A stretch of DNA of 64,000 bases from Archilochus colubris (GCA_023079485.1 CM041102.1:629269-693268), one strand, 5' to 3'; numbered from the stretch's first letter, positions 12,301 to 24,100 are shown. Program-made: numbers and translations. Notes: generated from the sequence alone by a model not told the origin.

Positions 12301-14220
12301 AATGTCTCCACTAACAGGGCTTAAAGACAGGCTCGATCCATTTCCCTGGAGGAAAAGCAAAATATCAAGGGGAAGAAGTGAACATGAAGCTGGTGGAGCC
12401 CCCCCTGTTCTACTACAGCAATGAAACCAACTGGAGAGAGAGCATTGACACCGTCATGAAATGGTTCACAGTGAACAACCTCGACTTCATCGCTCTCTAC
12501 TTCGGGGAGCCAGACTCAGCAGGACACAAGTTTGGCCCTGAATCCGAGCAGAGGAAAAACATGATTAAGCAGGTGGACAGAACTGTGGGTTACTTGAGGC
12601 AGCAGATCAGGGGAAGTGGCCTGCAATCAAACCTCAACCTCATCATCACATCTGACCACGGGATGGAGACTGTCATAAAGACCAACGAGATTCACATCAA
12701 AGAAGTGGAGAACTTCACATTCAAAGACATCGCATTCGAACTCTTAGATTATGGACCAAATGGTCTCCTGGTGCCAAAAGGAGGAAAATTAGAGCATGTG
12801 TATTCAGTCCTGAAGAATGCCCACCCAAACTTACACGTGTACAAGAAAGAGGAGTTCCCAAAGAGATTCCACTATGCCAACCATTCCCGGATCACCCCGC
12901 TCATATTGTACAGCGATCCAGGATATGTGATCCATGGGGTAAGGTATATGCTCAGACCTCTCTTACTGTCTTTTGGGAATCTTCCTTTCTTTTCGTCTCC
13001 TCATGGCACCCCAGTTCTGACCCAGCTTTATGCTTTCATATTGATGAGTTACCCTCCAACCATAGAAATCCCTGCCTTGTGTAAAGACCAACTCTGCTGT
13101 TCAGACAAAAAATCGGGCCCAAAAGTTTTGGAGCAGGACTTGTATGAGTCCAGAGTACCAGCTGCAGGATCCTCTGCTAGCCTGGCATTACGGGAAGGCC
13201 TAAAGTCAAGGGCAGCAGGCAGCTCCCCAGGGTGAAGCCCTCAGTACAACATTTGGATGCCTTGGTGTTCAGGGAGGGAACTTGCAAGGTGTAATTGCTT
13301 GGCAGCTGTGTATGGGCAGCACCCTTCAGCTTCTGCAAAGTTTAACAGTATCAGCTCGACCTCAAAGTCACAGAACAGACCGCTGAGCAAAAAATGGCTC
13401 TGGGAGCCCCGTGCAACAGAGCCGGAGGCACCCAAGCAGTGCTGCAGCTTCCGTGCTGCATCACCACCTCCCAAGACCGTGCTGGGGGGACTAAAGGGTT
13501 TAGGCACTCACACCTTCCATCCCTTTCAGAGATACAAGGTCCAGCTTAACAAAGGGGAACACGGCTTCGACAACGAGAACATGAACATGAAAACCATCTT
13601 CCGTGCCGTGGGGCCGGCCTTCAAGCAGGGGCTGGTGGTCGAGCCCTTCGAAAGCATCAATGTCTACGCCCTCCTCTGCGAGCTGCTGGGCATCATCCCC
13701 GAGCCCCACGACGGCTCCCTGGAGGTCATGAAGCCCATGCTGCGTGAGTCTGCGGGCACCGGGAGAGGGCACCGGGAGCGGGCGCCGCCGGGTCTGCTCG
13801 GGATTCCCGCGGGGACAGCGACATCTGGTGGCATCGGGGGCTCCCGCCACCTCCCGGGGGCTCCGTGTCACCGGCCCCGTCCGTGCCTCCATCCCGGCCC
13901 CATCGCCGCACGCTGCCGTTTGCTGTGCCCGCCCCCGCGGTCCCGGTAACCGGGCGGGTTTCTCGTTAAATGCACCGAAACGTCCTGGCCGCCTCAGCAG
14001 AGGGAGGCTCAGGACCCCGCATTCCCCGCACGGATAGACACCCCCCTGCAGAGGGGGAAGGGGTTGCGGGTCTCCCGGGCTGGGTTCAGTTCCCCCCCCT
14101 CAACACTGAACTCTCCCTCTCGGCACTGCAGGTTCAAGCGCTCCTCTCCCCGCTGCCAAGAAGCTGGAGGTGGTGCTGGGAATTGCTCTGGTTCTGAGCT
14201 TCTGGGGAGGAATCCACTAA
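9360..14220 (+). CDS. ENPP7: ENPP7, alkaline sphingomyelinase (ectonucleotide pyrophosphatase/phosphodiesterase 7)
   Basis: Five coding exons: 9360-9603, 11347-11492, 12318-12938, 13530-13743 and 14132-14220. All introns are GT-AG and the frame is continuous, giving 437 residues (human about 458). The family product is a brush-border ectoenzyme that hydrolyses sphingomyelin to ceramide and phosphocholine. Residues 1-18 form a signal peptide (MMFISLALLFAALPLARG). The zinc and active-site set is complete: D36 in SFDGFRW, nucleophile T72 in ITSPCHF, D196 and H200 in GEPDSAGH, D243/H244 in TSDHGM, and H348 in GEHGFD. A short hydrophobic C-terminal segment (VVLGIALVLSFWGG) fits the membrane anchor. 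The ATG at 9360 was chosen because it begins a clean signal peptide and follows the TATA box; an upstream in-frame ATG at 9333 would add nine residues but lies before the expected start site. The gene looks intact. Confidence 0.93.
9604..11346 (+). other. ENPP7: ENPP7 intron 1
   Basis: Phase-1 intron from GTGAGT to ...TGGCAG. It is the largest intron of the gene and contains a CR1 reverse-transcriptase fragment at 10.44-10.90 kb. The remainder shows no gene or RNA structure that I can identify. Confidence 0.85.
10440..10905 (+). mobile_element. CR1-type LINE reverse-transcriptase fragment
   Basis: Translation of the plus strand reads KGDALNLIILDFSNIFDIV, then GIPEESILEPNLFKIFINNL, then TLIKSAEENRQGGSV. 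These align in order with the CR1 reverse-transcriptase blocks around the catalytic region (LDFSKAFDTV, GVPQGSVLGPLLFNIFINDL, TLSKFADDTKLGGSV in active elements). The FADD core has become SAEE and substitutions are scattered, so the copy is dead. It lies inside ENPP7 intron 1, in the same direction as the gene. Ends are approximate. Confidence 0.82.
11493..12317 (+). other. ENPP7: ENPP7 intron 2
   Basis: Phase-0 intron from GTAAGT to ...CTAACAG. No repeat family or nested gene was recognised in it. Confidence 0.85.
12939..13529 (+). other. ENPP7: ENPP7 intron 3
   Basis: Phase-0 intron from GTAAGG to ...CCTTTCAG. Reading past the donor stays open for about 100 codons to a stop ending at 13,235, but those codons match nothing in the family, so the open stretch is chance. 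No other content was recognised. Confidence 0.85.
13744..14131 (+). other. ENPP7: ENPP7 intron 4 with GC-rich patch
   Basis: Phase-1 intron from GTGAGT to ...CACTGCAG. Its first 200 bp are GC-rich and CpG-rich, and a CTCF-like motif (GACATCTGGTGG, 13820-13831, one mismatch to the core) lies there. Confidence 0.75.
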
Positions 14221-14467
14221 CCCCACCCCCCCGCCAGGTAACTGACCCCCAAAGCCATCCAGAACCCCTCTGAAGGGCAGCCACAGGCCCTGTTTGGTCC
14301 CTCTGGGTTTTGTCCAGCTCTGGAGCTGCACTTTGCCCCTGCGGGGTTCAGCAGAGCCTGAGCACCCCAAGCAGCGGGGTTGGGTGCACAAGGCCCTCAT
14401 ACAAAGCCAAACTTCTCTCTGCAGGACTAAGCTCAGGACCCCTCAGCCCAGCCGGGCCTTAGGGGAC

Positions 14468-14505
14468 AGAGGACAGAGAGCAGAACAGAGGACAGAGAGC
14501 AGAAC
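14468..14505. repeat. Tandem repeat, 2 x 19 bp
   Basis: Two identical copies of AGAGGACAGAGAGCAGAAC, back to back, inside the ENPP7 3'UTR. Confidence 0.95.
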
Positions 14506-14599
14506 CCCCGAGCCTCCAGCGTTAGTGTGGCTGCTGCCCCGGCCCCATCCCAGATGCTGAAGTACTTCTCCCCAGCCCTGTGCCTCATCTCTGGGGCTC

Positions 14600-14605
14600 A
14601 ATAAA
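14600..14605 (+). terminator. ENPP7: ENPP7 poly(A) signal
   Basis: AATAAA in the context GGGCTCAATAAATATCTG, 380 nt after the ENPP7 stop, followed by a T/G-containing stretch. It is the first canonical signal after the gene. Confidence 0.75.
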
Positions 14606-15379
14606 TATCTGTTGCCATAGAGACTCGGTTCTGCCTTCGCCGCATCACCCAACGAGATGAAACAAGAGACGCACGCGCTCCACCCGGGAAAACAGGAAGA
14701 AAATGTTTTGGCTTGAAACCCTGATGGGGGTGGGGGTCAGACCGGTAGCAAACAACGGGGAGGCTCCAAAAGGGGAGCCACGAGCCAGCGCTGCAAACTA
14801 ATAGTAAGAATATTATTAATAATAATTATAGAATAGCAGTTTTTCCAGGGAGCCTGCTGGTGACCTTGTGACTCCTCGTGCAGGACAGCAGCACTGTGCT
14901 TGTTTTACAGCCAGAAGCACCGGGCTTGGCTGAGGGCTGGTCTGTCTGAGCCCCGGTGGTCACACTGAGCTCGCAGCCCATCACCGGGTGTCCCCTGTGG
15001 CCGGTACAGAGCAGGATGCTTGTAGAGCTGGACCCAGCCTGGTTCCCAGACTACGTGGAGTTTCTAGTGAGCAACGTCCGGCTGTGAATCCTTCCCTAAC
15101 GACTGACTTTTGCCTCAGATGTCAAAGGGAATTAGTTCAGCCCCTGATCCCATAGACAGCATGTCAGGGAGATGGGGCTTAATCAGAGGAGGAAAATACT
15201 GCTCTGGCTGAAGGCTGAGCCCTGCTAGGAAGATTTCCATTGCCCCTGAAATCAGACCGTTTGTCGTTAGGTATGCCCTGGACAAATTCTTTTCACTCCA
15301 AGGGAAGGGGGGGACCAGAAAAAAGAAAGCACTCAACACTGTGCTTCTTCAGTCACACTGTATTCACATTACAGAACAT

Positions 15380-15720
15380 CCTCTGAAGTCCGACTCTGAG
15401 TACCGCGGGAACAGGGAGGAACCCCCTCCCTGGCCCTGCTTCTTCATCCTCCCCCTCATCCCCTCTCCCCAGACACCCACACACGGGTCCGGGACTGGCC
15501 CTTGCTCCTGTCCCAGCCTTCGCCGCGTGTCCGGTAGTCCCGGAGCAGTACCGGTAGCCGGCGAGCGGTGGCTCCCGAGCCGCGCTCACCGTCCGGTGCC
15601 CCCCGGAGGAACCCGGTACCGGTGGGGGGATGAACCTGGGACCCACCTCTGACAGTCGCCAAGGCCGGAGCGCTGCCCAGCACCCATCGCAGCTCCGGCT
15701 ACACCAGGACACGCGGGGCT
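15380..15720. other. Small orphan CpG patch
   Basis: CpG-dense segment with recurring CCGGTA/ACCGGT cores, about 4.6 kb upstream of CBX2 and 750 bp past the ENPP7 poly(A) signal. It could be a minor promoter or distal element of CBX2. No transcript evidence is visible. Confidence 0.45.
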
Positions 15721-17634
15721 GCGCCAGATGATGATGCCCTGGAGATCCATGTTACACACTCACTTAAACCTTCCGGTCCTATCCTCCCCTCTAACACAGT
15801 CCCGCAATGAGGGATGCTTCAAAGCTCTGGGATGAGGCAGATTCTCGCTCACCCCACCCCTACTCCCCGTGGGTGTGAAAAGATTTAACCCCACAGACAC
15901 ACACATTACTGACAGTCCGAACCAGCCACTGTCCCCTGGACAGGATCCAGACCAGCCTTTCCCCCAGCAAATCCCGGAATCCAGAAGACACTGACAAATT
16001 TTGTGCCTTTCTTCAAGCCTTTCCCAGCCCCTCCCGTTGCAGCTCGCACCTCGTCCGCTTTCACCACGCGATGTTTCCAGCAGACGTTCACCCCACAGAC
16101 AAAGCCCTGCGTGGCCTTGCCAAAAAACCCGGCACTGGTTCGTGCTGGTGGCTGCAGCAGCTTCCCCACGCTCAGCCCAGCTCCCTGCTCTGCCCATGCT
16201 ACATCTCCCCCCGCCGTCCCTCCCAGACCCACTAATTCATCCCCCCGCCCCCCTCCCGGGCTGGGGGTCACACAGCAGGCAGGGCCCCGCTGGGTATTGC
16301 ATCCCAATTTGCTATGCATTTCCACACCATTTGCTTCCCTTTCTTTTTCCTGCACTAGAAAGACGCTTGCTGCCCAGGGGTCCCCACCGCTCCAAGATGG
16401 TAACAGCACAACAAACATATACATACACGTATTTATTTATGGCATACACACAGTCCGCAGGAAAACCGCTGCCTCTTCAAGTGCCCGCTCTGGGGGGATG
16501 ACACGTGTTCCTACAACTCCTGCACACGACCACGGAGCACGAGGTGCTCACTGGCCACCCCACCCCGCAAGATGCACAGCTCCAAACCCCACCGCACTCG
16601 GCTGCGGTGCCCAAATGATATGCAGATCTCTGTGCTTCAATTGGCTGATGCCTTGGGAAAACAACCACCATTTGCCCACAACAAATATGGCTCCCGTGGC
16701 CCAGTCGCTCCCCAGCCTGGCCCCAGCCTCATCCTTTGAAGTCAGGAATATTACATGGGCTTGGCACCCCCTCAAGAATCCCCCAGCCAGGAGACATCTG
16801 AGCCCGCAGCGCCAGGGGAAGCACCGGGCACCCTGACAGTGCTGGGTCCAGGCACAATGACAGGGACCAGGCTCCCTGCAGAACATCCACAGCCCTCACC
16901 CCCACCTTGTGCCCCCTCATCCAGGGGTCTCTGCTTTGTGGAACCCTCAGCAGCAACCACATCCCTCATCACTGGTACCCAGCCCGGCCTTGCCCCACTC
17001 ACGCCTGAAGCTCTGCTCACATGACAGCTCCAAACCCTTGGACCCATCAGAAGTGCCACGGATTTCATTGGGAAAGGTCTTGTCTTGGGGTGACCACCTT
17101 CCTCTGACAGCAAACCCACAGCCTGACAGCCCCCCACTACCGATACAACAGCATTCCTGGGATGTCTGACATAGTTGGGAAGAGCTACAAAATTATGTCC
17201 CACCAGATTAGTTCAGGAGTCGGAGCCTCATTTTTAAGATGCCAAAGGCTTTCTCAGTGGCTGCTGAGTTCATTGTCACTTAGCTCGGCTGGAGCTGGGG
17301 AATGTGGCAGCCAAGACATTTACTGCAAGTTCCCAAGTTCCTCCAAAAAGGTGAAGTCTCAGTCAGGGGATAGGGAATGCTGAACCCAGCCCCAAAGGGG
17401 GCAGCAGCGGGTGGGCACCCGCTCCAGCCTCTGCAGCTCTGCCCAGCAAATCGCTGTCCCTCGGACAGTCCCCCCCATCCGACTCAGCAGAAAAGGAACA
17501 TTCAGGACCTGCCACTTCCCAGTTTTCTCTTCCTAATGGCAGCCCTGCTTGCTCTCACCACCCTTGCCTTTCCTGGGGGAGCTGGGGGCAGCAGCAGCTG
17601 GGCAAGGCTAAAAGGCACCCACGAGCAGGGTTTT

Positions 17635-17646
17635 GGGGGGGGGGGG
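17635..17646. repeat. Poly(G) run, 12 nt
   Basis: Uninterrupted G run followed by a T/G-rich segment. Confidence 0.9.
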
Positions 17647-19394
17647 TTTGTGTTTTCTTTGTTGGTTTGTTGGGTTTTTTTATCACTAAAACATCCTGAA
17701 ATGCCAAAGAAAAAACTGGACAAAGCTGGGCCAGCACCCCCAGCACCGGGAAGGGGCAGACAGCTACACTTCCAGAATGCTAATTTTGCTATTGCTCAGA
17801 CCGAGAAAAAATGCTCCTACTTACAAGGTAAAAAACTCACAAGATTTTAACATATAAACAAATACAGGATTTTAAAAATAATTATTTGCTTCTTGCTGTT
17901 GCAGATCTTCAAAGCTACAAGTTCAGACGTTTTTACTGCTAATGATTTGTTTTCTTCCCTTTTCTGAGAGAGAGGAGAAAAAAAAAAATGAGATTTTTCA
18001 TTTAACGACATCAAATAATGGGCAACCTGCAATCAGCCTGAGAAAGCTGCCAGCCCAGAGCAGGGGGCAGCCAGAGTGTGTGCTTTGTGCTCCTGGAAAC
18101 ACCCGCCCTGCCCTGGCCATCACACACAGCTTGCAAACTACACAAAACAACCTGCAGCTCCAGACTGGGGCAAACTGGCAGAAAGGACGGAGGAGCCCTC
18201 TGCAGACCAGGATTTAAATCTCTGTGAGTCTGAGATGTCATGTCCAGGGAGCCCTTTCTCCCCTCAACAGGCCAAGGGGACTCAGCTCCCCATCGAGACA
18301 GAGGCAGGAGAAGCAGAAACGCAGGAGCCTTGGGGTTGCACAGAGATAAGGAAACGTGGGACATTTCAATTTCTCGGGGCTGGCCACCGGGGCTCAGGGA
18401 CAAAGCCACAGGCACCACACATCATCCCCACTGAGACCCCAATGTCGAGGGCTGATCCCGCTTCGTATCCCGGTCTCTCCCAGCTCGGCAAGCAGGGAAC
18501 AGAGCACCCCACTCCCCCCAGCCTCTCCTCCTTCGTTCCAGGAGGGCAGAGAGCCGCAATCCTGACCCTGCCTCCTAGCGAGAACCTCAAGAACCCCAGC
18601 ACCGAGGGGTGGGATGGGAGAACAGCCCACCCGGCCTTCCCCGAATCTGGGCTCCTTTCCCTGGGGTGCCAGGGAGCCGGATCCCGGTGGCCGGGAGAGC
18701 CCCAGGCACAGTTGGTCCCTGTGCGCGGAGATGGAGAGGGGCACACCGCTGGGTTTCTGGTTTGGGTTTCTTTTGTTTTGTTTTGTTTTTTTACTAAAAT
18801 TTAAGACGTGCTGCACACAAAGAGCAGAGCTGATGAAAGGTAAATTAACTCTAAAGAAATAAAAAAGTGCGGTGCTGGGATACATTCCTGTGTCACCTTG
18901 AGTTATTAAAAAAAAACCAACAGCAACAAAAAAACCCACCAAAAATAAACCCAATCAAAACCCTTCTAAACAGTTCTTCTCCTGGCCAGCGCACAACCAC
19001 AGCAATTGTAAAAAGAAAACAATCAAACGTGACAGCAGTCAACCAAGGACGATTACCGGTATGAACCCAACACCCCAGACACAGCCGCTGTCCTACCGAC
19101 CCCAAGCCAGTCCCGCTCTGCTAACCAAGTAGCTGTCTCCACCTTCCATCATGCAGGGGCTCCCCAGCACCAGGTCATCGCCTGCAGCGGGGACAGCCCA
19201 ACGCGCCAGCCTGGAGCTCAAAACGCTTTTGCAAACCCAGCATCGCTTACCGGAGACGGCACAGCCCGGGGCTGGCGCCAGGCCCCGTGCGCAGGACCCC
19301 CCATGGCCCGTCCTGGTCCCGCTCACTCCCCGCGCTCTGCGGGGCTACGGAAATTCATTTCCCTCTGGCTCCCGCACAGTTAATCGCAGGCTCC

Positions 19395-21150
19395 GGGCCC
19401 GCGGTTGTGAACTCCCTGAGGTGCTGACTCATCTTCTTCCATGCCTGTAAAGCACCATATTTCATTGCTCCACGCCCACCGCGCACAACCGCCGTGGAGT
19501 AGCTCCTCACGCCGCTTTGCACGCCCCGATGCCGTGCGGTGCCGCGGCGTGGGCCGGACCGCGGCGTGGCCGGTACCGCACCTCGTTCGTTAGCCAAACC
19601 GTTCGTTAGCACGGCCCGGTGGCGGGGAAAGGATTTTAGGCCAGGCCGTACCTGGCTCCCAGCCTGCGAACAGACACCGCGCGATGGTTGCGGCCACCGC
19701 CGACGCCCTCCCAGGAAATGCGCTTTATTCCACTAAACCCAACCATGGCAGAGCCACACAAGTGCTGCCGCCACCCGCTCCGACCCGGCAGGGGCCGGGG
19801 GGGCTGCGCGGGACCTGCCCCCGGCCCGCGCCCTCCCCGCTGCTTTGTCCGCGGGAGGGACCTCAGCTTTGCAGCCGGAGACCGGACCTCTGCAGCCAAG
19901 ACCGGGCAGGGGATACCCCCCTATGCTCCGCGGTGCCGATCCCCCGCGCTGTTACGCCGCCCCCGCCGTGCCCAGGGGAACAAAGCCCCTGCCGGGCTGT
20001 CCCCATTGTCCCCTCTCCGGCCGGGCAGTGGCCGCCCCCCGCGCGGGCAGGAAGGGGAGGGGTCGCGCACAGACAATGCCTCTCCCCCCCCTCACCCCCA
20101 CCGCCGGTCCGCCCCGCCCTCCGCTCCCCATTGGCCAACGGGGAATTTGGGGAGCCCCCCCCCCCCCTCCTCCTCCTCCTCCTCTGGCCCGTTCCCCCCC
20201 CCTCCTCCCGCCGGGGGCGCGCACGCCGCATTGTGCCGGGGGGCGCGCGGGGATGGGGGGGCGGGGGCGCGCGCAGCCGCCGTCGGGGGCGCGCCCGGGG
20301 GCTCCCCTTGTGAGTGCGTGTGCGTGCGTGCGGGGCCGGGGCCATGGAGGAGCTGAGCAGCGTGGGAGAGCAGGTCTTCGCCGCGGAGTGCATCCTCAGC
20401 AAGCGGCTCCGCAAGGTGGGACCCGCCGCCCCCCTCTCTCCCGACCTCCCCCCCTCGGCAGCCGCTAACGCGGTTTTCCCCGTCTCTCTCCGCAGGGCAA
20501 GCTGGAGTACCTGGTCAAGTGGCGAGGCTGGTCCTCCAAGTGAGCGGGGCTGCGGTGCGCGGTGCTGTGCGCGGAACGGTGCGCGGCCGCGGGGGTACCG
20601 CCCGCCCGGTCGCTTTTGTTCGGGTCGCGCCGCTCCTTTTGTTTACAAATAAGCGCGGCCGCGGCCCGGCCCTCCCCGCTGCCGCGTGGGGCTTCGCTCC
20701 CCCATCCCCCCTAGACCGAGAACCTAGACCCTAGACACCCCCCGGCGGGCCGGCACCGGCCCCACACCCCCTCGATGAAACCGGAGCTTCCCCGGGATGC
20801 GCGGAACATTCCGCGGCGGCGTGGCCGCCCCCTCACCTATCTTCCCCCTCCCCCGGCCCGTTCTTCCCTACCCGCTTCGCCGGGGGTACCGGCCCCCGGT
20901 GCAGGGATGCCCCGGTCTCCGCTGGTCCAGCGCCGCGTGCCCACGAGGGGCCCATTTGGTTTGGGATGAACTCCCCGGTACCGGGGGCGGTGGGGAGCAC
21001 CGGCCCCCCCGCTCTCGCCCAGTCCGTGTCTTCTGTTGCAGGCACAACAGCTGGGAACCCGAGGAGAACATCCTTGATCCAAGACTCCTCCTCGCTTTCC
21101 AAAAGAAGTGAGCAAACGATAAATATTTCTTACCGAACGATAAAGTCAAT
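19395..21150 (+). promoter_or_regulatory. CBX2: CBX2 CpG-island promoter
   Basis: Dense CpG and Sp-type GC boxes span the region around the CBX2 first exon. An NF-Y type inverted CCAAT box (ATTGG, 20130-20134) within CCCATTGGCCAACGGGG lies about 210 bp before the ATG. A 31-nt pure pyrimidine tract (20155-20185) and a G-quadruplex motif (20238-20267) follow. A MARE-like TGCTGACTCA is at 19422-19431. There is no TATA box, as usual for a CpG-island promoter, so the start site is probably dispersed. Confidence 0.8.
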
Positions 21151-24100
21151 TAACTTCTAATTGGCTGCGCGTGCGGGGGAAGTTGTGGAAACAACAGGCT
21201 AAAGGTGGCCGTGCCTTTTATGGCCCAGACCTTTTGTTCACGTCCTGAAATCACAGACCAGGTCCATCCACCTTGGACACGTTTCTCCCCGGGCTGGGTA
21301 AACATGGAGGGTTCATGGCCCAGTCCACAATCCGGTTTGGCTCTGGTTCCACACCAGGAGCACGGCAGTGAGTTGGCTCTCATCAGCCGTCCCCTAGCTG
21401 GGCTCTTGCTGTGCTTGGGGGGGGAATGCAGGTCCCAGAGGGGAGACTGCACCTGGGACTGCAAAAACAGTGATCTTGGAAGGCCCCAAAATGTACATTG
21501 GGAGGGCACAGCTATGAGAGGGTGAGGAGGTAATGGGTGGGATAAAATGGTGTCCAATGTCGGGGCTGCTGCCCGGAGCTGAGTGGAGCACAGCGATTGT
21601 TCCACAGCTATTGTACACCAGGAACCACACATAGAGGTGAAAAAGTAGCCAGCTGGCTACAGCAAGAATAGCACTGCCAAGTATTTTGGGTCCATATTAA
21701 TAAAAATTATTAAAGTTTATGACAGGATTTAATTATAACTTGTTTCTGGATCTTTTTTCTTTTTTCTTTTTTCTTTTTTTTTTAGGGATGGAACCTAGTG
21801 GCTAGTACAAGCAGTGTGGTGTTTAATTAGCTGTGTGTATTACACCTTAATGCTCCTATTTAAACAAAGAAATGCAGAATAGTATAGTGACCTGAAACAC
21901 TCACCTTGGGCTCTGTGTGGCCGCTGGCCTGGGCCACCACATCCACAGCAGGAGATGCAGAAGACATGAAATGAGCCCAGCAAAGGAGAGAACTATCTTT
22001 GCTTTCCCATCTGCTCCAGTAAATCAGGGCAGATGCCTGCTGCTGAGCCAGCTGACCACCCCGACCTCCAGACAGCTGTCCTTGGTCTCAGCCCACAATT
22101 TTTCTAACCTTTTCCTCACTCTGTACTTCTTTTCTCTTGCATTGCCTCCATGGCCCGAGTCTTCCAGTGACCTGTGGCCAGTCCCGCAGGAAAACAGTCC
22201 AGGTGCCACATGGGGAAGGTTGAAAAGCACCATGTTCTGCGTTTCTGTACAGTTCTTGGGGCTTTTCAGCATGGGTTCAAGTAAGTGATCAAGCTCAGAT
22301 CCTGTAAGATTGTCACATGTCAGTAAGGGCTAAGGACACGTCCCAGCTGATGCTCAGAGATAACAGCATCCCAAGCAATTAATGGCAGAAGAAAGGGAGG
22401 AACCAGGATGATCGTGGATGTTTCTTGCCTCCCTGAAAACACTGTCCTACTCGTTGCTTTTTCAGGGAACACGAAAAAGAAGTGCAGAATCGGAAGAGGG
22501 GGAAGCGGCCCAGGGGCAGACCCAGGAAACACGTGGTGAGTCCTAGTGGTGGAAATCCACAACTGGGACAGCACTGGGGAGGCTCTGGCTGTGGAAGGCA
22601 GCAGTCAGCTTCTGTCTGCCAGTGGGGTACAGTGAGTGCTCACCCTCCAGAGGATGGCAAGGACACAGTGATGCTGCAGACCCCATGTTAGGGGCTTTGA
22701 AGATTGTGGTGGTGGGTGGGTTGATGGGAGGACATCTCTTCATCACTGCTTTTGGCAGGAGAAAACAGTTCCCTAGCACCAGGGTCCTGCCTGCCATTTA
22801 AGCCTGGTTGGTTTTGTGTTGTACACTCCTTAACTCATTTTATGGCAGAGGATGAGCAGATCAACGGAAGTGGAGTGGAGAATGAGCCTGCTTGTGTCTG
22901 AGGCCCTTGGCCAGGCAACACTGAAGGATTTGCAGTGGCCAGAATCATTCTTTGGTGACCTGTGTTAACTCTTTCCCTGCCTCTCTCCATTGCTTCACAG
23001 GAACCAGAGATGCCTGCAAAAACTAAGTCAAGTAGCTCTTCCTCCTCCACATCCTCCTCTTCCTCCTCCTCTGATGAAGAGGATGAAAGTGACCTGGAAG
23101 CAAAGAGAGGTCCCCGCAGCAGAGAGACTCACCCAGTACCCCAGAAGAAAGCTCAGATCTTGGTGGCAAAGCCTGACATGAAAGATGCTTCCAGGAAGAA
23201 GCGTGGGCGAAAACCTCTTCCCCCAGAGCAGAAAGCAGCTCGAAGGACAGTGAACCTGACAAAGGTGCTGAAAACATCCCGGAAAGAGGTTGCTGGCAGC
23301 AGCAAGCTGCTGGGAAAGCTGCAGCCCCAGCACAGCACCCAGGGCTCAGGCATGGCCTTGCTGAAGGACCCACCAGGAGCCTTGGCTGGGCTCAGCACAG
23401 GGGGTTCATCTGCAGAGAACCTGCCCAACATGATGAAAAGTGGTTCAACCAGCCCCAGCCGGGCCATCAGCTGGCAGAGCTCCATCGTGCACTACATGAA
23501 CAGGATGTCCCAAAGCCAGAACTCGGCAGAGACCTCGCCCCTGGGCAGGCTGGCACTGAAGGCCCAGGCATCCGGCAAGAGCAGCTTAGGGTTGGACTTA
23601 AAAATGAGGAACCAGAAAGGATCTGGGGAGCTTGGGCTCAGCATGCCGGGACCCAAGGCTGCCAAAGCTCCCGGCAGCGGCACTGGAGGGGACCAGAAAT
23701 CAGGGTTTCCTGCAGGAGGCCAAGTGATGCACAATGGCAGCAAGACACCAGCAAGCTCGTCTGGGGCCAGCAACCAGCCAGCCTCCAGCCAGGAGCTGAA
23801 CCTCCAAGCCCTGAACTTGCAGAGCGTCAAAAATGGTCCGAGTGGGGCCAGCGGGAGCAGCCTCCCTCGCCACCTCTGCAGCACCCTGGCCAAAGGTGGT
23901 GGCACAGCCCCCAGCGGGAAGGGCAGCGCGGCGGGCGCCGGGGTGAACGCTGCTGGCACTGGTACTCTCTCAGGGGGGGACGGCAGCAAGAGTGAGAAGC
24001 ACCGAGCAGGGGACAGGGACTTGGCCAAAACCAGCACGCAGGAGGGGCACACAGCTGCAGAGAACCGCAAGCCGGCCACGCTTTCCGAAATGAGCACAGG

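Larger units (their letters stand above)
14221..14625 (+). other. ENPP7: ENPP7 3' untranslated region
   Basis: About 380 nt of noncoding sequence between the TAA at 14218-14220 and the AATAAA at 14600. It contains a perfect 2x19-bp tandem repeat at 14468-14505. Confidence 0.7.
14640..19394. other. Intergenic interval ENPP7-CBX2
   Basis: No recognisable coding exon. Contents: an AT-rich block with ATTATTAATAATAATTATAG at about 14.80-14.84 kb; a small CpG patch at 15.38-15.72 kb followed by an ETS-type CTTCCGGT at 15770-15777; an ATTTATTTAT block at 16,430-16,440 that reads AATAAATA on the minus strand; a CTCF-like CAGAGCAGGGGGCAG at about 18,055; and a 12-G run at 17635-17646. Open frames in this stretch look like chance frames of GC-rich DNA. 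Confidence 0.6.

Noticed and set aside
12939..13235. Read-through of ENPP7 exon 3 for about 100 codons
   Set aside because: The sequence after the GTAAGG donor has no similarity to ENPP proteins, while exon 4 at 13,530 continues the family alignment exactly.
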